Positions 1 through 8,453 of a stretch of DNA of 64,000 bases are shown one piece after another; positions within the stretch are counted from its first letter, which is position 1, and each line of letters opens with the position of its first letter. Under the pieces are notes generated by a model, which worked only from the letters and a program-made list of their open reading frames with translations, was not told the origin of the DNA and did not search any database. The stretch comes from Acidobacteriota bacterium. Its GTDB lineage: Bacteria > Acidobacteriota > Vicinamibacteria > Marinacidobacterales > Marinacidobacteraceae. The DNA lies in the NCBI GenBank assembly GCA_022826195.1, contig JAJDVI010000094.1, forward strand, positions 1-64,000. The letters are read 5' to 3'. Made by a program: the position numbers and the translations under genes.

Positions 1-121
1 TCATGACACAACGCACCAGCCGCCACGCCGGAACCCGGCGAAATGCGGTGCCACAGCCTCCCGGCACGGACCGTAACTCAACGAATATCAACGAGTTCCA
101 AAACCAAACTGTTAAAGATGA

Positions 122-277
122 GTCTGGAGACCGGCGTTCCAGACCGCCCGCTACCCGGCCAACTTCCTCATTGATCGTGAGGGACTCCTGCACCCGGCCC
201 CGAGCACGGACCAGCCCTTCGCAGTGCTCGAAGCGGAGGTGGACCGGGTCCTGGCGCTTCCCGCGGGAACGCCCTGA
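122..277 (+). pseudogene. C-terminal remnant of a thioredoxin/TlpA-like protein
   Basis: An open stretch without a start codon, closed upstream by an in-frame TGA at 119-121, encodes about 51 residues. They contain YPANFLIDREG, the strand motif that follows the cis-proline in thioredoxin-fold redoxins (usually YPTxFLIDxxG), then a short helical tail ending ALPAGTP. No CxxC-containing N-terminal half is visible in any frame of the 120 bases upstream, which are noticeably richer in A/T. I read it as the surviving tail of a decayed gene. It is convergent with the TPR gene, with about 15 bases between the two stop codons. The evidence is one motif only, so chance similarity cannot be excluded. 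Confidence 0.4.
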
Positions 278-292
278 ACGGCGGCCAGGCTG

Positions 293-1729
293 TTAACGAT
301 CTCCGCCGAAGTTGCCGAGGGCCATGATGGCCGGCACGGCGACTCCGTTGAGTGTTGCCGGGGTGTAGCGGCCGCGGACCAGGGACATCATCAACTGGTG
401 GACCCGTCCCGAACTCTCGGGCGCAAAGTGCGCGGACTTGACCCGGCCGCGGTGATCGATGAGGACCATGATCCCGTCGCGCTCCGCGGAACGCCGCGAA
501 CCGCCCGAACCCCGCATGGGCACCGGTGTGCTCCGGAGCACCGGGGGCTCGTAGAGGATGCCGGGGTTGGCGGCGCGCTCGCGCACCGCCATGAGGAACG
601 GGGCGAGATCGTGCATGAGGTAGTCGAAGTCCGTTTCGAACGCGATCTCGAACGCCGCTTCGGCGCCGGAGCCGTCGGAACGCAGGGCGTGGAGATAGCC
701 GAGCTGCAGGTGCGCTTCCGCATCCCGCGGCCGGATGTCGAGCAGCGCCCGGTACAGGCTCTCGGTGTCCTCGAGATCGCCGTTCAGCGAATGGGAACGG
801 GCGAGTAACCGCAGCGCCCGGAGGTTCGTCGGGTCCTGAAGGAGCACTTCCCCGAGTTCCTCGATGGCGAGGTCCAGGTTGCGTGACCCCAGGTGGGATT
901 CGCCGATCAACAGACGAACGTCGTTGCGCTGCGCGTCCGAGACCGGCATGAAGGTCGAGAGCCAGTTGATCGCCTGTTCGAACTTGCCGTCTTCGATGTA
1001 ACGGCGCGCCTGCCGGATCGGATCCTCCATCCCGACGATCATTTCGAGCGGGGGTTCCGGAACGGTGGGGCGGAGCATGAAGTGCCGCTGCGGGACCACC
1101 GCCCGCTCGTTCAGACTGGCGGCAAGCAGCGGGTACGTCGTGGCAAGCCGCTCCATCGCGACGTCGAAGTCATCGAGGACCCGGAGCTTCTGCCCCTCGT
1201 AGACCATTCCCTGCCGCTCGGCGCCGGCCCGGATGGTGCCGATATAGACGGGACGGTCCGCCGGGACGGAAATCAGCGTCTCTCCCCGCTCGTGGTCCCG
1301 GGGGGCCACCGTGAAGCGCTGCCGGATTGGCCGGAACCGCCGGGTGTTCATCGGGCGGATGTTCGGGAAATAGACCGCCTCGATCGCCTCCACGTCATAG
1401 ACGCCGGGGGGAACCAGCTCGTTGATGAGGCCCAGGCCGTCATCCACCGCCAGGGTCTCGTTCCGGCCGGTATCCCGATGGCGCAGGACGATCCGGCGCG
1501 AACGGAAGTCGGGGCTCTCGAACTTGCCGACGAACCGGCCGATCACCAACGACTTGCCGTCGCGCTGAACGTCGGACCAGACGGAGTTCCGGGACGGAAG
1601 CTCCGCCCCGGCGGCCGGAGGGAGAAGACCTCCCCCGCTCATGCCGAGAAGCAGGAGCCCGGTCAGGTACGGACGCCGGAGAGATCGGTCCGGCGCCAGG
1701 GGAGAAGAGAAACCGCTACGCACGTTCAC
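293..1729 (-). CDS. Secreted TPR-repeat protein with TonB-like C-terminus
   Basis: About 478 residues. The GTG start at 1729 is chosen because AAGGAAAGGG lies just upstream; a TTG ten codons earlier is also possible. A hydrophobic segment ending near PPAAGA looks like a signal peptide, so the protein is probably periplasmic. Residues of roughly 90-200 form a beta-rich domain of unknown type. Residues of roughly 250-370 carry tetratricopeptide-type helices (for example AINWLSTFMPVSDAQRNDVR and LGYLHALRSDGSGAEAAF). The last 80 residues (GIMVLIDHRGRVKSAHFAPES ... GRYTPATLNGVAVP) resemble the C-terminal domain of TonB-family energy transducers. The function is unknown. The stop codon lies in TTAACAGCCTG, identical to the end of the 187-bp repeats described below. 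Confidence 0.7.
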   Translation of the reverse strand: MNVRSGFSSPLAPDRSLRRPYLTGLLLLGMSGGGLLPPAAGAELPSRNSVWSDVQRDGKSLVIGRFVGKFESPDFRSRRIVLRHRDTGRNETLAVDDGLGLINELVPPGVYDVEAIEAVYFPNIRPMNTRRFRPIRQRFTVAPRDHERGETLISVPADRPVYIGTIRAGAERQGMVYEGQKLRVLDDFDVAMERLATTYPLLAASLNERAVVPQRHFMLRPTVPEPPLEMIVGMEDPIRQARRYIEDGKFEQAINWLSTFMPVSDAQRNDVRLLIGESHLGSRNLDLAIEELGEVLLQDPTNLRALRLLARSHSLNGDLEDTESLYRALLDIRPRDAEAHLQLGYLHALRSDGSGAEAAFEIAFETDFDYLMHDLAPFLMAVRERAANPGILYEPPVLRSTPVPMRGSGGSRRSAERDGIMVLIDHRGRVKSAHFAPESSGRVHQLMMSLVRGRYTPATLNGVAVPAIMALGNFGGDR

Positions 1730-1814
1730 GATGGTCTCACCCTTTCCTTCGCCGTTCAACCCGGCCGCCGTGAAGGCTCCCGCGGGACCGCTCGCGTGGC
1801 GTCCCGGCGCGCGG

Positions 1815-3110
1815 CTATCGAGCTTCGCTCCGGCGGGCGAGGACCCGTGCCGCCGCCCGCGCCCGATCGGCGATCTCGCTGTCGGGGTCCCGGCCGGTTT
1901 CCTCGAGCCTCGGAATCGCGGCCCGGTCTCCCACGCGCTCCAGGAGCGCGATGAGTTCCAGTCGGACCTCCCGGTCCGGGTCGTCCAGGTACCGGAGAAA
2001 CTCGTCGAGGTGCCCGGCTGCCAGCTCCAACCCGTACTGGCGGGCCGTCTCCCGCAGGCGTCGGTCGGAAAGCGAGAGCACGACGCGGTCCACGAACGGC
2101 GTCTGGCCGAGCCGCACCAGCGCGAAGCAGAAGGCCAGTTGCACCCGGGCGTCCTCCTCGCGAAGAAAGTCCCGGATCAGGCCGTCCACGAGCGTGGGAT
2201 CCTCCAGCCGGCCCAGGCCCTCGGCCGCATACTCGCGCCGGCGGGCGTCCCGGCTCGACAGCTCGTGGTAGAACGTCCCCCGCGCTTCGGGGGCCCCGAT
2301 CCTGGCCAGCCCCTCCAGTGCGTCCCGCGCGAGATCGCTTCCCGGATCGCGGTCGTAAACCGCGACCAGCGCCGCGGTCGCCGGGCGGAAGGCCATGCGT
2401 CCGAGCGCCCGGACGACGTGTCGCTCGAGCCCGGAATCCTCCACCATGGACAACAGCCTCTCCCCGGCTTCTTCGGTCCCGATCAAGCCCAGGGACTCCA
2501 CGGCGTTCCGCCGCACGTCGTCATCCGCGTCGCCGGCCGCGGCGCGCGCGAGCGCCGCCGCCCCCGTGGCGGCGCGCAGCACCCCGAGCGCCTCGGCGGC
2601 GAGCCTCCGGTTCTCCGTGTCCTCGTCATCGAGCCGGGCGGCCAGGGCATCCGCAACCCGGCCTTCGACCGGGCGCAGCGGGTCGAGCGCAAACTCCTGT
2701 TCGCGGCGGAGCAGCCAGTCGACCGCCCGTTCCGTTCGGCCGGCGGGGGGTTCACGGCGGTGGATGTCCACGAGTCCCCCGATGGCGCCGCGCCGATGCG
2801 CGGCGACCTCGTCCTCGAGCAGCAGGATCAACCCCGCCACGGCATCGGGTCTGCGGACCGCCGCGAGCGCCTCCAACGCGGCGCGGCGCACGTCGCGATC
2901 CGCGTCACGCGCCGCGGGAGTGAGCGCCGCCACCGCTTCGATCGAGCCGTCTTCCCCGAGGGCGCGCGCCGCGTCGCGGCGGGTCCGGGCATCGCTGCTT
3001 TCGAGTCGCGCCGCCAACTCCTCGACGCTCGACTGCGCCGGGGCGAGCGTCGCGGCGACGGCGAGAAAGGCGAGAGCGACGACCAATCCGGAGGGATGGC
3101 GCAATGTCAC
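1815..3110 (-). CDS. Secreted HEAT-repeat protein
   Basis: 431 residues. The GTG start directly follows the TGA of the upstream protease gene, so the two are probably translationally coupled. An N-terminal signal peptide (LVVALAFLAVAATLAPAQ) is followed by almost continuous HEAT/armadillo-like repeats of about 30 residues with the pattern D.D..VR..A..ALG, e.g. DARTRRDAARALGEDGSIEA, DRDVRRAALEALAAV and DDDVRRNAVESLGLIG. Such repeats form alpha-solenoids that bind other proteins; no catalytic domain is seen. Coupling to a periplasmic protease suggests a scaffold or adaptor for it, which is inference. Confidence 0.75.
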   Translation of the reverse strand: MTLRHPSGLVVALAFLAVAATLAPAQSSVEELAARLESSDARTRRDAARALGEDGSIEAVAALTPAARDADRDVRRAALEALAAVRRPDAVAGLILLLEDEVAAHRRGAIGGLVDIHRREPPAGRTERAVDWLLRREQEFALDPLRPVEGRVADALAARLDDEDTENRRLAAEALGVLRAATGAAALARAAAGDADDDVRRNAVESLGLIGTEEAGERLLSMVEDSGLERHVVRALGRMAFRPATAALVAVYDRDPGSDLARDALEGLARIGAPEARGTFYHELSSRDARRREYAAEGLGRLEDPTLVDGLIRDFLREEDARVQLAFCFALVRLGQTPFVDRVVLSLSDRRLRETARQYGLELAAGHLDEFLRYLDDPDREVRLELIALLERVGDRAAIPRLEETGRDPDSEIADRARAAARVLARRSEAR

Positions 3111-4787
3111 TCAGCGGCCTTCCCCACCGGTGGTCCCGGCCAGGTACGCCTCGGGATCGTGAAGCAACAGCGCCGCCTCCGGCATCGCCTGAAGCGCCGC
3201 GGCGACCTGCGGATCGCGGTCCAGGGTCGCCCGCCGGGAGGCCGCCGGTCCCCAGAGGAGGCTGAAGACCTCGCTCTCGATCCGGAGCGCCACCGCCTCG
3301 CGATGCCGCTCCAGTCCCTCCCGGTCGTGCGGAATCTTCTCCGCCGCCAGGAAGTCGAAGAACTCCCCGAGCGTCGCCGCGTCAGCGCGGAAACTCTGGT
3401 CCACCGCCCGGATCAGGTCACCCCGCGCCTCGAGTTCATCCGGCCGCGTCCCCGCCCCGTCGACAGCGCCGCGGCCATCCGCGGGAACGAACCGGGTCGC
3501 GAACCGGAAGATCGCTCCGTACTGTTCGACATCCAACAGGACCTCGGGAAGCTCCGGGGCGGGGACCTCCCGGTCCGGCGCGACGCCTCCCCCTCCCCGG
3601 ATCTCCCGGCCGAGTCCGGTCAGCACGACGGTTCCCGCCTCGTCGTTCGATTCGCGCTCGCCCCGATCCTGGAAGTACGCCAGGAAGTCTCCCGAGTCGT
3701 AGTCGCGCTGGAGCCGGCGGCCGCTCGGCGTGAAGTACTCCGCGGACGTGAGGCCCAGCGCGTAGCCGTGCTTCAACTGGAAGACCGACTGGACGAGCCC
3801 CTTGCCGTAGGTGTTCTCCCCCAGGATGAGTCCGCGGTCGTGGTCCTGGATGGCGCCCGCCACGATCTCGGACGCCGAGGCGCTCTCCCGGGAAACGAGA
3901 ACGATCACGGGAACATCGCTGTAGGGGCCGGGCTTGTCGGCAAGGAACACCTGATCGTTCTCGGAGTGACGTCCGCGGATGGAGACGATTTCCTGGTGCT
4001 GTTTCAGGAAGACGTTGGAAACGGCCACGGCCCGGTTCAGGAGTCCGCCCGGGTTGCGGCGAAGATCCACCAGCAGCCGGTCAGCCCCCTCGAGACGAAG
4101 TTCCGCGATGGCGTCGCGGAGCTCGCTCTCGGTGTTCTCGTTGAAGTCCGAGACCCGCACGTAGCCGGTCTTTTCGGACCCGGCGGGCTCGTCGAGCACG
4201 AAGTGGTAGGGAACGCTCTTGAGCGCGATCCGGTCCCGGATCACGGTGAAGTCGAGCGGGGCGTCGTAGCCGGGCCGGGTGATGGTGATGTTGACCGGCG
4301 TCCCTCGCGGACCCCGGAGCAGGTTCACCGCGTCGTCCATCGTGTACTGCGTCGCATCTTCGCCCTCGATGCGGGAGATCACGTCTCCGGCCCGGATCCC
4401 CAGCCGGTATGCGGGAGTCCCCTCGAAGGGCGAAACGACGGTCAGGAGGCCGTTTTGATGCTGCACCCGGATTCCCAGCCCGACGTAGCCCCCCTGCTGC
4501 CGCTCGCGCATCTGACGGTAGTTGCGCGGAACGAAGAGGTTCGAATGGGGGTCGAGCCGGGCGAGCATCCCGGACACCGTCGCCCGGGTCAGCGTCTCCG
4601 GATCGATCTCCCGGGGGTACGCCGTCTCGATGTGCCGGATGACGTTCGAGTGCCGTTGCAGCAGGACCTTCAGCCCGTCGGCGGGAGGCAGCCCGCGCGC
4701 CGGCTGGACGCCGAGGATCGTCGCCGAGATGGCACCCCCCACCAGCAGCGGCAGCAGCAGGGGAATGACCCGCGCCCGGAGCCTCAT
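3111..4787 (-). CDS. S41 carboxy-terminal processing protease (Ctp) with C-terminal extension
   Basis: 558 residues. After an N-terminal membrane anchor or signal (VIPLLLPLLVGGAISATIL) there is a PDZ domain (YVGLGIRV ... GIRAGDVISRIEGE, about residues 95-180) and then the S41 peptidase core. The catalytic Ser lies in SRESASASEIVAGA and the catalytic Lys about 25 residues later in GENTYGKGLVQ, the usual Ser/Lys dyad spacing. These periplasmic proteases trim C-termini and degrade envelope proteins. About 200 residues beyond the core, rich in charged residues, are longer than in short family members and of unknown role. The HEAT-repeat gene follows with no gap. Confidence 0.9.
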   Translation of the reverse strand: MRLRARVIPLLLPLLVGGAISATILGVQPARGLPPADGLKVLLQRHSNVIRHIETAYPREIDPETLTRATVSGMLARLDPHSNLFVPRNYRQMRERQQGGYVGLGIRVQHQNGLLTVVSPFEGTPAYRLGIRAGDVISRIEGEDATQYTMDDAVNLLRGPRGTPVNITITRPGYDAPLDFTVIRDRIALKSVPYHFVLDEPAGSEKTGYVRVSDFNENTESELRDAIAELRLEGADRLLVDLRRNPGGLLNRAVAVSNVFLKQHQEIVSIRGRHSENDQVFLADKPGPYSDVPVIVLVSRESASASEIVAGAIQDHDRGLILGENTYGKGLVQSVFQLKHGYALGLTSAEYFTPSGRRLQRDYDSGDFLAYFQDRGERESNDEAGTVVLTGLGREIRGGGGVAPDREVPAPELPEVLLDVEQYGAIFRFATRFVPADGRGAVDGAGTRPDELEARGDLIRAVDQSFRADAATLGEFFDFLAAEKIPHDREGLERHREAVALRIESEVFSLLWGPAASRRATLDRDPQVAAALQAMPEAALLLHDPEAYLAGTTGGEGR

Positions 4788-4828
4788 GGCGTGATCCTAG
4801 CAGCCTGGGCGGGCCGGTACGGGCCCCG

Positions 4829-5611
4829 CTACTCGTCCTCCCGTTTCCTGCCGCGCATCCGGTTCCCGACCCAGGCGATCCCGATCGACAGCGTGTAGAG
4901 CAGGACCATGGGCCCGGCCAGCAGGATCTGGGTGGCGGGATCCGGCGGGGTCAGGAGGGCTGCGAACACGAAGCAGAGCAGGATCGCGTACTTGAAGTAG
5001 CGGACCAGGAACCCGGGGGTGATCACCCCGAGCCGTGACAGCAGCAGCGCCAGCGTGGGGATCTGGAACATCACCGCGGTCACCAGCACCAGCCGGGCGT
5101 AGAAGCTGAACGTCTCCGAGACCCGGTAACGGATCTCGATGCCCTCCCCGACGCCGCCGAAGGTGCTCAGGAACTCGGCGCCGATGGGGAAGAGGATGTA
5201 GTGGCAGAAGACGGCTCCCGAAATGAAGAACACGGAGCCCACGATGACGAACGGGACGGCCAGGTGGCGTTCGTGGCGGTAGAGCCCGGGAGCGATGAAC
5301 CCCCATGCCTGACCCAGCCAGACCGGAGTGGAGACGACGATCGCCACCAGGAAGCTCATCTTGATCCCGAGGACGAAGTTCTCCTGCGGCGCGGTGGCGA
5401 TGAGGCTCCCCCCGTAGGGTTCGATGACGTTCCGGAGCGGCTGCATCAGGAAGTTGAAGACCTCGTCGTAGAAGAAGAAACAGCCGACGAACGCCACCAT
5501 GATCGCGATCGCCGCCCGGATGAGCCGGATGCGCAGCTCGTCCAGGTGTTCCAGGAAGGTCATCCGATCGGCCGGCCCGTTCGGGCTGTCCGTCCGTTCA
5601 GAGTCGCTCAC
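4829..5611 (-). CDS. tatC: Sec-independent protein translocase TatC
   Basis: 260 residues, normal length for TatC. The N-terminal signature FLEHLDELRIRL is followed by six predicted membrane segments. The acidic C-terminal tail GNRMRGRKREDE is cytoplasmic in this family. TatC is the inner-membrane receptor that binds twin-arginine signal peptides and, with TatA/B, exports folded proteins. The TatA/B gene lies just upstream on the same strand with a gap of about 36 bases, so the two probably form an operon. Confidence 0.96.
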   Translation of the reverse strand: MSDSERTDSPNGPADRMTFLEHLDELRIRLIRAAIAIMVAFVGCFFFYDEVFNFLMQPLRNVIEPYGGSLIATAPQENFVLGIKMSFLVAIVVSTPVWLGQAWGFIAPGLYRHERHLAVPFVIVGSVFFISGAVFCHYILFPIGAEFLSTFGGVGEGIEIRYRVSETFSFYARLVLVTAVMFQIPTLALLLSRLGVITPGFLVRYFKYAILLCFVFAALLTPPDPATQILLAGPMVLLYTLSIGIAWVGNRMRGRKREDE

Positions 5612-5647
5612 GGATTGCCGTGGGACAGCGAGGTCTGCTCCGTCCCG

Positions 5648-6127
5648 TCACTTGCCGGAGTCCCCTCGAGACTCCGATTCGGCGGTCCCGTCATCGCTCG
5701 CGGCGCCATTCCCGCCAGCGGGGTCCGCGCCATCCGTCGGGTCGGCTGCGGGAGCCACGGCCTCGCCCGCCGGCTCGTCCGCTCCCGCGGCGGCCGGGGG
5801 AGGCGCGGCTGGAGAGCCCGCCGCGGGCGGGCTCTCGCCCGTCTGCGGCTTCGCCTCCGGCGGACCGGATCCGCCGTCCGGGTCGAGTCCCCGGCCCAGG
5901 TCCGTCACGTCCTTCTTCAACTCGGAGACCTCGCTGCGGGCGGCCCGGAACTCCTCCATCTGGACCTCCCGCTCCAGGGTGCTGCGCAGTTCCGTACTGG
6001 TCCGCCGGAACTCGGCGATGCTCTTCCCGAGCGTCTTGCCGATCTGCGGCAGCTTGCGGGGGCCGAACACGATCAGGGCCACCACCAGGATGATCAGCAT
6101 CTCCTGCATCCCGAGCGGACCGATCAT
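5648..6127 (-). CDS. tatA: TatA/TatB-type twin-arginine translocase subunit
   Basis: The frame opens further upstream, but I place the start at the ATG at 6127 (159 residues). Only from there does the protein look like a Tat subunit, and the longer form would run into the divergent ubiE start. The N-terminal membrane helix MQEMLIILVVALIVFGPRKL contains the conserved FGP hinge and is followed by the amphipathic helix QIGKTLGKSIAEFRR. The last 80 or so residues are Pro/Ala/Gly-rich and disordered, longer than in most TatA. No second TatA/B gene lies in the window, so this copy may be TatA or TatB. Confidence 0.88.
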   Translation of the reverse strand: MIGPLGMQEMLIILVVALIVFGPRKLPQIGKTLGKSIAEFRRTSTELRSTLEREVQMEEFRAARSEVSELKKDVTDLGRGLDPDGGSGPPEAKPQTGESPPAAGSPAAPPPAAAGADEPAGEAVAPAADPTDGADPAGGNGAASDDGTAESESRGDSGK

Positions 6128-6257
6128 CAGCGGGAGCAGGGAGAGAGCGGGCAAGGTCCGCACATTATCGTCTGCCCGGGCCGCGGCCCGCGCCCGCGCC
6201 GCCGTTGCCGGGGCTCCGCCACCGGCGCCCCCGCTCAGACCGCCGCTAGACTGAATC

Positions 6258-7097
6258 ATGCGCTCGCCGCCGCTCTCGCCGGAGGCCCGGCGGCAGGCTC
6301 CGGGGGCGATTCGGCGGATGTTCGAGGCCGTCGCGCCCCGCTACGACCGGATGAACCGGATTCTCAGCGTCGGGCTTGACCAGGGCTGGAGACGATCCGC
6401 CCTCCGGGAACTGGACTGCGCTCCGGGTTCCCGGATCCTGGATCTGTGCTGCGGAACCGGAGATCTCGCCCTCCTGCTGCCCCGCCACCTGCGTCCCGTC
6501 GGTTGCGATCTGACTCCCGCGATGCTGGAAATCGCGGACGCCAAGGCGGCGCGCCGCCGGACGGCGTTCCCCGGGGTCGCCGGAGACGCGATGCGGCTGC
6601 CCTTTGCGGACGATGTCTTCGACGCCGCGGTGGTGGGTTTCGGAATCCGGAATCTCCCGGACCTCGAGCGCGGGCTCGCCGAGATCCATCGGGTCCTCTC
6701 CCCCGGAGCCAAGCTCGTGATTCTGGAGTTCTCGCGGCCGGAGAGCCGCGTCGTGCGGCTCGGGCACGGGGCCTGGCTCCGGCTTGCGGTACCCGGCCTC
6801 GCACGTCTCGCGGCTTCGGGCGGGGAGCCCTACGACTACCTGAAGGACTCCATCCTGAGCTTTCCGGACGCCGGAGCGCTCGCCCGCACACTGGGTGAAG
6901 CCGGATTCCGCGCGGTCTCCTACCGGCATCTGGCCCTCGGCACCGTCGCCATCCACTGGGGCCGCCGCGACCCCCGGCCCGCCCCGGGCGACTGGCCGTT
7001 CGGGGCGGGAAACGGGAATCGGACTACCAGGGCACGGGAAGAAACCGGAGCGGTCCGATTCTCGGAATCTCGGTCGGCAGCGCGTTCAACTGCATGA
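6258..7097 (+). CDS. ubiE: UbiE/MenG-type quinone C-methyltransferase
   Basis: 279 residues. The family signatures are complete: MFEAVAPRYDRMNRILS near the N-terminus, the S-adenosylmethionine-binding loop ILDLCCGTGDLAL, VGFGIRNLPDLERGL, EIHRVLSPGAKLVILEFS and YDYLKDSILSFP. The enzyme methylates demethylmenaquinone or the ubiquinone precursor; the sequence alone does not decide which. After GTVAIHWG, where the family normally ends, there are about 45 extra residues, and the last 74 bases overlap the 3' end of the convergent prepilin gene. It is the only plus-strand gene in the first 19 kb. Confidence 0.92.
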   Translation: MRSPPLSPEARRQAPGAIRRMFEAVAPRYDRMNRILSVGLDQGWRRSALRELDCAPGSRILDLCCGTGDLALLLPRHLRPVGCDLTPAMLEIADAKAARRRTAFPGVAGDAMRLPFADDVFDAAVVGFGIRNLPDLERGLAEIHRVLSPGAKLVILEFSRPESRVVRLGHGAWLRLAVPGLARLAASGGEPYDYLKDSILSFPDAGALARTLGEAGFRAVSYRHLALGTVAIHWGRRDPRPAPGDWPFGAGNGNRTTRAREETGAVRFSESRSAARSTA

Positions 7098-8450
7098 GTT
7101 CCTCCCAGGCGCGGCGCTCGACGCCGGCGGCCGTGACCCGAAATCCTACCCGGCGCCGATAGACCCGGGTGAGGCGCCCGTCCGGGGCTTCGCCAGCCGC
7201 GGCTCCGTTCCCGGCGAAGGCCCTGCCGGCCCGGGTTTCGGCGGCCCGGACCCGGACCGTGACCTCCACCGCGCGCACCACGTGATCCCGGAGCCGGGCC
7301 GCCGACGCCATGTCGCCGGCGAACCGCGGCGGACTGTCCAGCAGCACGTCCGCATTCTCCCCCGTAACGTAGCGGACCTGCAGATCCTCCACGTACCCGA
7401 CCGGTTGCGGCGGCTCGTCATCGAGCCGGCGCATCAGGACCCGGCGGCGATCGCCGGCATCCGGCGCCGCGTCCCGTACCCAGTAGCGGATGCGGTTGAC
7501 CGGCACCAGGCCGGGCTGCCCGAGCCCGAACAGGCCCGTTCCCTCGCGCTGGCGGACCTCCAGCGGGGTTCCCGGCGGCACCCCGCGCTCCCGCGCCCAC
7601 CGCTCCAGCATCGCGCCCACCGCTCCAGCATCGCGCCCACCACCTGCTCGGTGAGGCTCGCGAGCGCTCCACCGCCGATCCCGGGAACGGCCGCCTCGAT
7701 CGCGCCGCCCAGCACGCTCTGCAGCGCGCGCTCCAGCAGGCCGCCGCCGCTTCCGGGCTCGAACGTGTCGGCGTCCACGCTCGGCCGGAAGTGCCGGTGC
7801 CAGGGGTTTTCCCGGGGGGCGATGCGTACCGCGGCGCCGGCCGGGTCTTGTTCCCCCGGCGCTCCCGGCGCGAACTGCTTCCCCGCCGCGCCGAGCGCTC
7901 CCGCGAGCCCGGTCGTCCCGCCGGCCCTCGCGGCGCGAACCGAGACCACCTCGCCGAACGCCCAGCGGGGCGTCATCTCGTCGTCGTTGAAGACCACGAC
8001 GAAACGCCGCCCCCGGTTTCCCGGGCCGCGATCCAGGCGAGACCGGGGATGCCCGAGTCGCACCTCGACGCCGTCGAACGCCACCACCGGCTCGAACGAC
8101 GCCTCGGCCAGGCGCTCGGGCGCAGTCAGAAAGTCGAGTCCGTCCGGGTTCCGGTCACCCGCGCGCTCGAGGTCGGTGAAGACCGGGATCTCGGCGGGCA
8201 AGCCGCTGCCCGCGCGCGCCAGGTCCGCCGCGATGCGGTCGAGGATCGCGTGTCCGTCCTGGCGGAGAGTCGCCAGCTTCGGCTGCAGCTCCATGACCAG
8301 CCGGGCCTGGCGGAACAGCAATCCGAAGCTCCCCGCCACCATCAGGGTGAGGCCGAGCGCCACCACCGCCTCCGTGATCGTGAAACCCGCGGCGCCGTCG
8401 CCGCTCCGTGCACGCCAGCGGGGAGTTGGGCGCCTGAGTGTCGCGAACAC
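7024..8450 (-). pseudogene. PilW-like minor prepilin, frameshifted
   Basis: The 5' part (from 8450) begins with a short basic leader and the prepilin cleavage/methylation motif GAAGFTITEAVVALGLTLM, including the Glu at +5, as in PilW/GspJ-type minor pilins. Reading is intact through EQVVGAMLERWA and then leaves frame. The correct continuation (ARERGVPPGTPLEVRQREG ... LRFLPVPW) is in another frame and runs to 7024. The break lies exactly at a perfect 20-bp tandem duplication (7601-7640). Deleting one copy restores a single frame of about 468 codons. The gene is either inactivated or altered here, or the duplication is a sequencing error. It overlaps the end of ubiE by 74 bases and lies 3 bases downstream of the PilY1-like gene. 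Confidence 0.8.
7592..7640. repeat. Short tandem duplication, 20-bp unit
   Basis: The unit CGCTCCAGCATCGCGCCCAC occurs at 7601-7620 and 7621-7640, and the 9 bases before it (7592-7600) match the unit's end, giving about 2.45 perfect copies of a 20-base period. Twenty is not a multiple of three, so one copy shifts the reading frame of the prepilin gene. Confidence 0.95.
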
Positions 8451-8453
8451 CCC

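Noticed and set aside
283-296. TTAACAGCCTG as a third full copy of the 187-bp element
   Set aside because: Only 11-12 bases match and no second end or internal hairpin is found in the first 290 bases; kept only as a note.
1641-4898. Long plus-strand open frame of 1085 codons opposite the HEAT and protease genes
   Set aside because: Arg/Pro/Gly-rich antisense frame caused by very high GC at third codon positions; no family motif, and the minus-strand genes are clear.
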